The position numbers were made by a program, and so were the translations under genes. A DNA stretch of 6,652 nucleotides from Armatimonadota bacterium (lineage in GTDB: Bacteria > Armatimonadota > Zipacnadia > Zipacnadales > VGFC01): contig VGFB01000220.1 of the NCBI GenBank assembly GCA_016869015.1, forward strand, positions 1-6,652, read 5' to 3'. Under the pieces are notes generated by a model. The model worked only from the letters and a program-made list of their open reading frames with translations. It ran no database searches and was not told the DNA's origin. How positions within the stretch are numbered: position 1 is the stretch's first letter; the number at the start of each line of letters is the position of its first letter. Positions 1-6,027 of this stretch are shown piece by piece.

Positions 1-953
1 TACACGCCCGCGGCGACCATCGTCGCGGCGTGGATGAGGGCGCTGACCGGCGTCGGGCCCTCCATCGCGTCGGGCAGCCACACGTGCAGCGGGAACTGCG
101 CGCTCTTCCCGATGGCGCCGGTGAACAGGCACGCCCCCGCAATCGCCACCCAGTGCGCCGGGAACGCCGCGGTGCCCGCCGCCTCCAGCGCCGCGCGGAT
201 GTCCAGCGACGGGATGTGGAAGAAGACGATCATGATCCCGATGAGGAACCCGAAGTCCCCCACCCGGTTCACGATGAAGGCCTTCTTCGCCGCGTCCGCG
301 GCCGAGGGCTTCTCGAACCAGAAGCCGATCAGCAGGTACGAGCACAGACCCACCAGCTCCCAGCCCGCGAAGAGCAGCAGGAAGCTGCCCGCCAGCACCA
401 ACAGCAGCATCGAGAAGCAGAACAGCGACAGGTACGCGAAGAACCGGGGGTATCGCGGGTCTCCGTGCATGTACCCCATCGAGTAGATCTGGATCAGCAT
501 GGCGATGAAGGTCACCATCGCCAGCATCGCGGCCGTCAGGTTGTCGATCCGCAAGCTGACCCGGAACCGGCCATCGAACTCCCCGTGCGCCGTCGGCAGC
601 GTCCGGGCGATGGGCCCCAGCGGCGCCCACTCGACGGCCAGCTCGAACGGCTCCGGACCCTCGGCGGCGTGAGCGGCGGGCTCCCCATGCTCGACCGTCT
701 CGCCGGGGGCGCCGTGCTCGACGGGCGGCGCGGCCGCCTCATGGGGCGCGCCGAAGGTCTGGCTGATCCGCGACCCGAGGATGCCCACCGCGATGACACA
801 CGACAGGCCGATCGCGACCACGCCGATCAGACCGACGCGGTCGCCCAGCGTCCGGTGCAGCCGCACGCCCCAGCCGATCAGCACGCCGCACGCCAGCAGC
901 GGCAGCACCGGAATCAGCCAGGCCAGATTCTCGAAGAAGGGGACTCCTACCAC
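1..953 (-). CDS. nuoL: NADH-quinone oxidoreductase subunit L (NuoL), 5' part, cut by window edge
   Basis: NuoL (ND5 homologue) is the distal antiporter-like proton pump of the membrane arm. I translated the minus strand by hand: 317 complete codons without a stop reach the left edge, about half of a usual NuoL. Residues 138-160 begin the conserved core, G-W-E-L-V-G-L-C-S-Y-L-L-I-G lies at 197-210, and G-K-S-A-Q-F-P-L-H-V-W-L-P-D-A-M at 282-297. Glu199 and Lys283 match the E. coli proton-path residues Glu144 and Lys229; His308 sits in A-L-I-H-A-A-T-M. The start is GTG at 953, overlapping nuoK by 7 nt, because an in-frame TGA lies five codons upstream and no other start would keep the first helix. 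The upstream ribosome site is weak. A loop of about 75 residues after the second helix contains a His/Glu/Ala/Pro-rich insertion at 66-105. Confidence 0.93.
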   Translation of the reverse strand, partial: MVGVPFFENLAWLIPVLPLLACGVLIGWGVRLHRTLGDRVGLIGVVAIGLSCVIAVGILGSRISQTFGAPHEAAAPPVEHGAPGETVEHGEPAAHAAEGPEPFELAVEWAPLGPIARTLPTAHGEFDGRFRVSLRIDNLTAAMLAMVTFIAMLIQIYSMGYMHGDPRYPRFFAYLSLFCFSMLLLVLAGSFLLLFAGWELVGLCSYLLIGFWFEKPSAADAAKKAFIVNRVGDFGFLIGIMIVFFHIPSLDIRAALEAAGTAAFPAHWVAIAGACLFTGAIGKSAQFPLHVWLPDAMEGPTPVSALIHAATMVAAGV

Positions 954-1282
954 TTGAGCAGGCTCACTTCATCGGCGGTGGTCGTCCGCAGGACGCGGTA
1001 GACGTTCAGGATGATCGCCAGCCCCACCGCCGCCTCGCAGGCCGCGAGCGTGATGATCACCAGCGCGAAGATCTGGCCGTCCAGGACGAGGTTCAGCCCC
1101 GCCGACGGCGCGAGGTAGCGCTGGAAGGCGATCAGGTTGATGTTCGCGGCATTGAGCATCAACTCGATGCCCAACAAGATCGCGATGGAGTTCCTGCGGG
1201 ACAGCACGCCGAACAGCCCCACCGCGAACAGGACGCCCGCGAGCGCGAGGAAGTGATGGAGGCCGAGCTGCTGAATGACCAT
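947..1282 (-). CDS. nuoK: NADH-quinone oxidoreductase subunit K (NuoK)
   Basis: NuoK (ND4L homologue) is a small membrane subunit of three helices whose buried glutamates are part of the proton path. It is 111 residues, slightly above the usual 100-105. Helices lie at about 5-25, 32-54 and 70-96. Glu40 (G-I-E-L-M-L-N-A) and Glu83 (A-A-C-E-A-A-V-G-L-A) match the two essential glutamates of E. coli NuoK, Glu36 and Glu72. The R-R-N at 29-31 is also conserved. The ATG start shares its A with the nuoJ TGA, and the purine-rich GAGGAGGCGAGGGG just upstream provides ribosome binding. The stop overlaps the GTG start proposed for nuoL. Confidence 0.95.
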   Translation of the reverse strand: MVIQQLGLHHFLALAGVLFAVGLFGVLSRRNSIAILLGIELMLNAANINLIAFQRYLAPSAGLNLVLDGQIFALVIITLAACEAAVGLAIILNVYRVLRTTTADEVSLLKW

Positions 1283-2001
1283 CAGCCCCTCGCCTCCTCG
1301 CCGTCCTCCGCCGCCGCCGCGATGCCGCTCGCCTGCGGCCCGGCTCCTGACTCCTGGCTGCCTGCCGTTCCCGGCATCCGTCCCGCCGCGACCCAGCCCT
1401 TCTCCCGGCGCGCGATGATGATGGCGCCGACCATCGCGACCACGAGCACCAGCGACGTCAGCTCGAACGGAAGCAGGTAGTAGGTCAGGAAGTAGAACCC
1501 GGTGCGTTTCACGTTGGAGGCCGGCTGCTCGGCGCTCGCGCGGGTCTGCGGGTCCTGGTAGGCGTACCAGCCGCCCGGCCCGTCGGCATCGGGAGCCAGC
1601 TCCAGCGGCGGGGGCCGGAGCTCCCGGTTGGTGAAGCTCTCCGACTGCACCGCCCCCAGGATCGTGATGGCGGTGAGTCCCGCGATGAGCCCGGCCGGCA
1701 GGACGTAGTGGTTGGCCGACGAGATGGGGCCCGCGCGGCGTTCGAGCAGGAAGATCGCAAACAGCATCAGGACCATGATCCCGCCCGCGTAGATCAGCAA
1801 CTGGAAGGCGAGCATCACCGGGGAGGCCAGGAGGGCGTACAGCCCGGCGATCCCGATGAAGCAGGGCAGCAGGCTGATGCACGCGTGGGTGACGCGCCGG
1901 GCGGTCACCACCAGCACCGCCGATCCCAGCGTCAGCAGGGCGAACCCCGCAAACGCGATCAGCGACCCGTACTCCTGGATGAGATCGGCAAGCTCTTGCA
2001 T
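1282..2001 (-). CDS. nuoJ: NADH-quinone oxidoreductase subunit J (NuoJ), extended
   Basis: NuoJ (ND6 homologue) is a membrane subunit next to NuoA and NuoK that helps couple quinone chemistry to proton pumping. About five membrane segments are seen: 13-33, 42-60, 63-87, 98-118 and 170-198. The third holds the family motif L-L-I-Y-A-G-G-I-M-V-L, and the last holds P-F-E-L-T-S-L-V-L-V-V-A-M-V-G-A-I. At 239 residues it is longer than the usual 165-200. The excess is a loop of about 50 residues (119-168) before the last membrane segment and an Ala/Gly/Glu-rich tail (about 205-239). The ATG at 2001 is chosen because the protein from there starts like the family; the open frame continues upstream only through the repeat and opposite nuoI. 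No good ribosome site is visible. The stop overlaps the nuoK ATG by one base. Confidence 0.92.
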   Translation of the reverse strand: MQELADLIQEYGSLIAFAGFALLTLGSAVLVVTARRVTHACISLLPCFIGIAGLYALLASPVMLAFQLLIYAGGIMVLMLFAIFLLERRAGPISSANHYVLPAGLIAGLTAITILGAVQSESFTNRELRPPPLELAPDADGPGGWYAYQDPQTRASAEQPASNVKRTGFYFLTYYLLPFELTSLVLVVAMVGAIIIARREKGWVAAGRMPGTAGSQESGAGPQASGIAAAAEDGEEARG

Positions 2002-2023
2002 GGCGCGTCGCGGTTCCCGTTGC

Positions 2024-2083
2024 CCGTGGCATCGGCGTCCCGCCGATGAGCAGTCATTCACCGGCGGGACGCCGGTGCCACGG
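2024..2083. repeat. 60-bp double-hairpin palindromic repeat between nuoI and nuoJ
   Basis: Two 26-nt arms (2024-2049 and 2058-2083) are inverted copies of each other with two differences, separated by 8 nt. Each arm also contains its own perfect 8-bp hairpin with a 3-nt loop: 2030-2037 with 2041-2048, and 2059-2066 with 2070-2077. CCGTGG (2024-2029) pairs with CCACGG (2078-2083) to close the structure, so a three-way-junction or cruciform fold is possible. The core of each hairpin is GGCGTCCCGCC or its complement. The element starts one base from the nuoI stop and ends 22 nt before the nuoJ ATG. It looks like a REP-like dispersed palindrome that inserted in the gap. I recall similar GC-rich palindromes as common in Planctomycetota, but cannot verify this here. 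Confidence 0.85.
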
Positions 2084-2084
2084 T

Positions 2085-2576
2085 CTACTCTACCTGCGAG
2101 ATGTGCGGCATTCCCTCGGCTTCGGCCCGCAGGCGATCCAGGTCCCAGATCAGGTCCTCGATGCGCTCCACGGAGCCGGTGTACTTCGGCGTCATCGTCA
2201 GGGCATCGAACGGGCAGACCTCGGCGCACAGGCCGCAGTACATGCACTTGGCCATGTCGATCGTGAAGCGCACCGGCTTGCGCTCCTTGCCCTTGCCCTC
2301 GCCCTCGACCGCGATGCAGTTGTCCGGACAGACCTTCTGGCACTGCCCGCAGGCCGTGCAGTTGAGCTGGCCCGTCTCCGGATCGGTGATCAGCCCCAGC
2401 ATGCCGCGGTAGCCCGGCCCGGGCTGGTAGTTATCGTCCGGGTTCCGGTGCGGGTACTGGTCGGTGACCTTCTCGTGGAAGACCAGGCTATGCAGCGTGA
2501 TGCGCATGCCGTCCACGATGCTCTTGGCGCCGGAGGCCATGTCCGCGAGAAGGTCGAGCACGTTGTGCTGCGGCAT
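2085..2576 (-). CDS. nuoI: NADH-quinone oxidoreductase subunit I (NuoI), 8Fe ferredoxin-like
   Basis: This peripheral subunit carries clusters N6a and N6b and hands electrons on to N2 in NuoB. It is 163 residues, typical length. Two full 4Fe-4S motifs are visible: Cys73, 76, 79 and 83 (C-T-A-C-G-Q-C-Q-K-V-C-P) and Cys111, 114, 117 and 121 (C-M-Y-C-G-L-C-A-E-V-C-P). The conserved R-G-M-L at 57-60 precedes them, and Cys87 is an extra cysteine common in the family. The N-terminus is an amphipathic segment that likely lies on the membrane. The ATG is preceded by AGGAG 6 nt upstream, overlapping the nuoH stop; the gap to nuoH is 10 nt. A double-hairpin repeat begins one base after the stop codon. 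Confidence 0.96.
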   Translation of the reverse strand: MPQHNVLDLLADMASGAKSIVDGMRITLHSLVFHEKVTDQYPHRNPDDNYQPGPGYRGMLGLITDPETGQLNCTACGQCQKVCPDNCIAVEGEGKGKERKPVRFTIDMAKCMYCGLCAEVCPFDALTMTPKYTGSVERIEDLIWDLDRLRAEAEGMPHISQVE

Positions 2577-2582
2577 GCACGG

Positions 2583-2587
2583 CTCCT
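2583..2587 (-). promoter_or_regulatory. Ribosome binding site of nuoI
   Basis: AGGAG on the minus strand shares its first base with the TGA stop of nuoH and lies 6 nt before the nuoI ATG. It is the strongest ribosome site in the operon and indicates stop-start coupling. Confidence 0.7.
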
Positions 2588-3657
2588 CAGTACGTCAACC
2601 CCACCGAGATGACGACTCCCACGACCACGATCGAGACCAACCCGGCCGGGATGAGCAGTTTCCACGCGAAGCCCATGAGCTGATCGACCCGCAGCCGGGG
2701 CAGCGTCCAGCGAATCCACATCATCACCAGAACGATCAGCCACGCCTTCGTGTACATCACGATCGGGCCCGGCACGATCTTGTCGAGCGCCGGAACCCCC
2801 GTGTGCCACGCGCCCAGGAAGAGCGCCGAGAAGACCAGCGAGACCAGGAACATGCTGGCGAACTCGCCCACGAAGAAGCAGGCGAACTTCATCCCCGTGT
2901 ACTCGGTGTTGAAGCCCGAGACTAGCTCGCTCTCCGCCTCCGGGAGGTCGAAGGGCGTGCGGTTGACCTCGGCGATGCTCGCGATGAAGTAGACCAGGGC
3001 GGGAATCCACAGCCAGTACTTGAACAGGTTCCACTCGTACACCCAACCCGACTGCCCGATCCCGATCTCCCGCAGGGACAGCGTGCCCGTCCAGACCACC
3101 ACGCTGATGAGGGCGAGGGCCTGGGGAATCTCGTAACTGACCATCTGCGCCGCCGAGCGCAGGCCGCCCAACAGCGACCACTTGTTGTTGCTCGCCCAGC
3201 CGGCCATCATGATGCCGATGACCGTCAGCGAGGCGACCGAGGAGATGAACAGCAGCCCGATCGACAGCTCCCCGCCGCTCGCGTCGCTGTCCCAGGGAAT
3301 CACGCACAGGGTGACGACCGCGGTCGCGAAGACCAGCAGCGGCGCGGCGACGAAGAGGCCCTTGTCGCTCGCCGCCGGCATGATGTCTTCCTTCAGCATC
3401 AGCTTCAGGGCGTCCATCACCGTCTGCAGCAGGCCGTAGGGCCCCACCCGGTTCGGCCCGATGCGAACCTGAATCCAGGCGCTGATCTTCCGCTCGACGT
3501 AGATCAGGAAGATCACCGTGGTCAGGATCGCGATCACTACCGCCAGGCAGCCGGCGATCCAGCCGACGATCTGAACCAGCGGCTCCGGCAACCCGAAGCC
3601 GCGCACGAGATCGGCGAGCCAGGCGATCAGTCTTCCGGTGAGACTCGGTTCGTTCAA
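2587..3657 (-). CDS. nuoH: NADH-quinone oxidoreductase subunit H (NuoH)
   Basis: NuoH (ND1 homologue) is the membrane subunit that forms the quinone entry channel and joins the two arms. At 356 residues with about eight hydrophobic segments it has normal size. Signatures are E-R-K at 55-57, R-I-G-P-N-R-V-G-P-Y-G-L-L-Q at 65-78, W-A-S-N-N-K-W-S at 154-161, and the acidic loop from A229 to Y253 (N-R-T-P-F-D-L-P-E-A-E-S-E-L), which carries several conserved glutamates. The start codon is TTG at 3657. It is supported by AGGA 7 nt upstream, embedded in the nuoD stop, and by the next in-frame GTG being 17 codons further in. The frame ends in a TGA that is part of the nuoI ribosome site. Confidence 0.95.
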   Translation of the reverse strand: MNEPSLTGRLIAWLADLVRGFGLPEPLVQIVGWIAGCLAVVIAILTTVIFLIYVERKISAWIQVRIGPNRVGPYGLLQTVMDALKLMLKEDIMPAASDKGLFVAAPLLVFATAVVTLCVIPWDSDASGGELSIGLLFISSVASLTVIGIMMAGWASNNKWSLLGGLRSAAQMVSYEIPQALALISVVVWTGTLSLREIGIGQSGWVYEWNLFKYWLWIPALVYFIASIAEVNRTPFDLPEAESELVSGFNTEYTGMKFACFFVGEFASMFLVSLVFSALFLGAWHTGVPALDKIVPGPIVMYTKAWLIVLVMMWIRWTLPRLRVDQLMGFAWKLLIPAGLVSIVVVGVVISVGLTY

Positions 3658-3664
3658 GGGCCTG

Positions 3665-3668
3665 TCCT
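3665..3668 (-). promoter_or_regulatory. Ribosome binding site supporting the TTG start of nuoH
   Basis: AGGA on the minus strand overlaps the TAG stop of nuoD and lies 7 nt before the TTG at 3657. It is the main argument for this rare start codon and suggests that nuoH is translated by ribosomes finishing nuoD. Confidence 0.6.
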
Positions 3669-4785
3669 ACCTGTCCACATCCCCCAGCACGATGTCGATG
3701 CTCCCCAGGACGGCTACGATGTCGGCGACGAGGCCGCCGCGCGCCATGATCGGCAGGGCCTGCAGGTTCGCGAAGCTCGGCGCGCGCCAGTGGAAGCGCG
3801 CGGGCGTGTCCGAGCCGTCGCTCAGCAGGTAGCAGCCCAGCTCCCCGCGCGGTGATTCGACGCGCACGTAGACCTCGCCGGCGGGGGGCTTGATCGTCTT
3901 CGGGACCTTCGCGGCGTGCGGCTCGCCGGCCATCTTCTCCAGCGCATCGAGACACTGCAGCGCGAGGAGGCGGCTCTGGCGCATCTCCTCGAGGCGCACC
4001 TCATACCGCGCGAGGCAGTCGTTCGTGTCGCAGACCGGCACGCTGAACTCCAGCTCGGGGTAGACGCTGTAGGGTTCCGTCTTCCGCAGGTCGACGTCGA
4101 TTCCCGAGCCGCGGGCCGTGGGCCCCGTGACCGCGTAGGCGATCGCCTTCTCCCGCGAGAGGCTGCCGACGCCCTCCACCCGCGCGCGGAAGATACGGTT
4201 CCCGGTGAAGAGCTGGTCGTACTCGGCCATCCGGTCCGGCAGGCTGGTCAGGAACGCCCGCGCCTTCTCGATGAACCCGGGCGCCAGGTCGTTCCGCAGG
4301 CCGCCGATCCGCATGTAGTTGTACAGCAGGCGCTGACCGGTGGTGGACTCGAAGAGGTCCAGCAGAACCTCCCGCTCGCGGAAGCACCACAGGAAGAGCG
4401 TGATCGCGCCAAGGTCGAGCCCGAAGGTGCCGAGCCACACCAGGTGGCTTGTGATCCGTTGCAGCTCGGCCATGAGGACCCGGATGTACTCGCAGCGCCG
4501 AGGGACCTCGACGCCCATGAGCTGCTCGACGGCGCGGACGTAGCAGAAGTTGTTCGCGAGCGCGGCGAGGTAGTCGAAGCGGTCGGTGAAGGGCACGATC
4601 TGCACGTACGTGCGCTGCTCGCAGATCTTCTCCAGCGAGCTGTGCAGGTAGCCGATGTGCGGGATGCACTCCAGCACCAGCTCGCCATCCAGCGCCAGCA
4701 CCAGGCGCAGCACCCCGTGGGTGCTGGGGTGCTGAGGCCCCATGTTGATCACGAGCTCTTCGGTGGCGAACCCCGTCGTCTGCAT
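3667..4785 (-). CDS. nuoD: NADH-quinone oxidoreductase subunit D (NuoD), 49 kDa-type
   Basis: This subunit is related to the large subunit of [NiFe] hydrogenases. It lines the quinone cavity opposite cluster N2 of NuoB. At 372 residues it is slightly short for the family but complete at both ends. The N-terminal loop N-M-G-P-Q-H-P-S-T-H-G (14-24) holds His19 and His23; His23 aligns with the quinone-site histidine of the bovine 49 kDa subunit. Tyr82 in C-Y-x-x-A-V-E aligns with the quinone-binding tyrosine. G-P-T-A-R-G-S-G is mid-protein, and the C-terminus I-D-I-V-L-G-D-V-D-R is canonical. The hydrogenase metal-binding cysteine pairs are absent, as expected for Complex I. The ATG start has only weak ribosome-site candidates upstream. 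The next gene is nuoH after 9 nt; nuoE, nuoF and nuoG are absent here. Confidence 0.96.
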   Translation of the reverse strand: MQTTGFATEELVINMGPQHPSTHGVLRLVLALDGELVLECIPHIGYLHSSLEKICEQRTYVQIVPFTDRFDYLAALANNFCYVRAVEQLMGVEVPRRCEYIRVLMAELQRITSHLVWLGTFGLDLGAITLFLWCFREREVLLDLFESTTGQRLLYNYMRIGGLRNDLAPGFIEKARAFLTSLPDRMAEYDQLFTGNRIFRARVEGVGSLSREKAIAYAVTGPTARGSGIDVDLRKTEPYSVYPELEFSVPVCDTNDCLARYEVRLEEMRQSRLLALQCLDALEKMAGEPHAAKVPKTIKPPAGEVYVRVESPRGELGCYLLSDGSDTPARFHWRAPSFANLQALPIMARGGLVADIVAVLGSIDIVLGDVDR

Positions 4786-4838
4786 CAGCCGTCTTCGCCG
4801 TCCTTCGGAGCTTCCGCTCTTCCCGTTCTCGTTGGCCG

Positions 4839-5375
4839 CTACAGCTCGTGCGTCGGATCAGGCGTGAGGAAGGGATGCTCGGGAATGACGTAGTCCTTCC
4901 GGAGCGGGTAGCCCTCCCACTCATCGGGCAACAGCAGCTTGCGCGGATCCGGGTGGCCCTCAAACACAATCCCGTACATCTCCGCCGCCTCGCGCTCCTT
5001 CCAGTCCGCCGCGAGGAAGACCCCGGCGATGGAACGCAGCGTGGGCGCCTGACGCGGCACCCGCACGTGGATCACGACGCGCGCCGACCCGTGCAGCTGA
5101 TAGAGATGGTACACCACGCCCAGCGCGTCCCCGTGGTCGAGCCCCAGGAGCGACGCCAGATGCTCATAGGCGCCGGCCTCACGGTCGCGCAGGAAGCGGC
5201 AGGCGTCCGCGATCGCCTCGGGCCTCACGGTCAGGCGGACCGTCCCGCCCTCGACCGCGGACTCCAAGACCGCCTCGCCCAGTGCCTCCGCGATGTCCGC
5301 GGGCAGGGGCTCGGGGGGCGGAGCCGGGGTCTCCTCGGCCTCAACCGGCCTGGCTTCAGCGTCACTCCCCGTCAC
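4839..5375 (-). CDS. nuoC: NADH-quinone oxidoreductase subunit C (NuoC), 30 kDa-type
   Basis: This peripheral-arm subunit carries no cofactor and supports NuoD and NuoI near the quinone module. It is 178 residues long, within the family range. The first 30 or so residues are acidic and proline-rich, probably disordered. The family signature lies at 124-162: D-W-K-E-R-E-A-A-E-M-Y-G-I, then E-G-H-P-D-P-R-K, then W-E-G-Y-P-L-R-K-D-Y. NuoC and NuoD are separate genes here, unlike the fused NuoCD of E. coli. The start is GTG at 5375, overlapping the nuoB stop by 14 nt, with GAGG 9 nt upstream. The frame ends in TAG and is followed by a 53-nt gap before nuoD. Confidence 0.95.
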   Translation of the reverse strand: MTGSDAEARPVEAEETPAPPPEPLPADIAEALGEAVLESAVEGGTVRLTVRPEAIADACRFLRDREAGAYEHLASLLGLDHGDALGVVYHLYQLHGSARVVIHVRVPRQAPTLRSIAGVFLAADWKEREAAEMYGIVFEGHPDPRKLLLPDEWEGYPLRKDYVIPEHPFLTPDPTHEL

Positions 5376-6027
5376 GCTTCAGAACCTCATAACGCGGGTC
5401 GCCGGGCTTGATGCCGTGGACCTTCGGTGCCTCGGCAATCGAGTCCCGGCGCATGATCTGCTGCAGCTGCAGGAGCCCCTCGATCAGGGCCTCGGGCCGC
5501 GGCGGGCATCCTGGAACGTACACGTCCACCGGCACGATCCGGTCGACGCCCTTCACCACGCTGTACGCGTCGTGGTAGAACCGCCCGCCGCTGTTCGCGC
5601 AGCTCCCCAGGGCCAGCACGTACCGCGGCTCGGGCATCTGGTGATAGAGCCGCTCGAGCACCGGCGCCATCTTCATCGACACCGTCCCCGCCACGATCAT
5701 CGCATCCGCCTGGCGCGGCGTCGCGCGGAACATGATCCCGAAGCGATCCAGGTCATACCGGGCCGCGCCCGTCGCCATCATCTCAATCGCGCAGCACGCC
5801 AGGCCGAAGGTCATCGGCCAGAGGCTGCAGTAGCGGCCCATGTTGAACAGCCGGTCCGCCAGGCCGACCACCTTCCCGCCCCCGGGCAGCTTCTCGGCCA
5901 GCCGCGCCAGCCGCCGCGCCGGGGTGTCGGTGAGCTTCACGAACAGCGCGTGACCTCGCGCGACGGCCTCCTCGGCGGTCTCATCGATGCGCTGTTGCAG
6001 CCGGTCCGGCAGGTCGATCAGAGCCAC
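5362..6027 (-). CDS. nuoB: NADH-quinone oxidoreductase subunit B (NuoB), N2 cluster protein
   Basis: This peripheral-arm subunit carries [4Fe-4S] cluster N2, the last electron carrier before quinone, and with NuoD builds the quinone site. It is 221 residues from a GTG start. The GTG is chosen because AGGGAG stands 7 nt upstream (6040-6035); further upstream the same frame only shadows nuoA. Residues 1-60 form a charged, probably helical N-terminal region. The core begins at S-L-W-P (68-71) and contains F-G-L-A-C-C-A-I-E-M-M. N2 ligands are Cys78 and Cys79 (the tandem pair), Cys143 (G-S-C-A) and Cys174 (P-G-C-P-P-R-P). Cys67, just before S-L-W-P, is a possible extra cysteine. The gene overlaps nuoA by 10 nt and nuoC by 14 nt, suggesting coupled translation. 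Confidence 0.96.
   Translation of the reverse strand: MALIDLPDRLQQRIDETAEEAVARGHALFVKLTDTPARRLARLAEKLPGGGKVVGLADRLFNMGRYCSLWPMTFGLACCAIEMMATGAARYDLDRFGIMFRATPRQADAMIVAGTVSMKMAPVLERLYHQMPEPRYVLALGSCANSGGRFYHDAYSVVKGVDRIVPVDVYVPGCPPRPEALIEGLLQLQQIMRRDSIAEAPKVHGIKPGDPRYEVLKRDGE

Noticed and set aside
30..1001. Long plus-strand open frames opposite nuoL, nuoD and nuoC.
   Set aside because: They are antisense shadows caused by high GC in third positions: Arg/His/Gln/Ala-rich composition, no domain motifs, and fully covered by conserved minus-strand genes.
2024..2083. The palindromic element as an intrinsic terminator, a CRISPR unit or a phage attachment site.
   Set aside because: There is no U-tract on either strand, there is only one paired unit and no spacer array, and no integrase or tRNA gene is nearby.
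4786..4838. The 53-nt nuoC-nuoD gap as a second promoter or small RNA.
   Set aside because: No -35/-10 pair and only a 4-bp hairpin are visible; it appears to be plain spacer.
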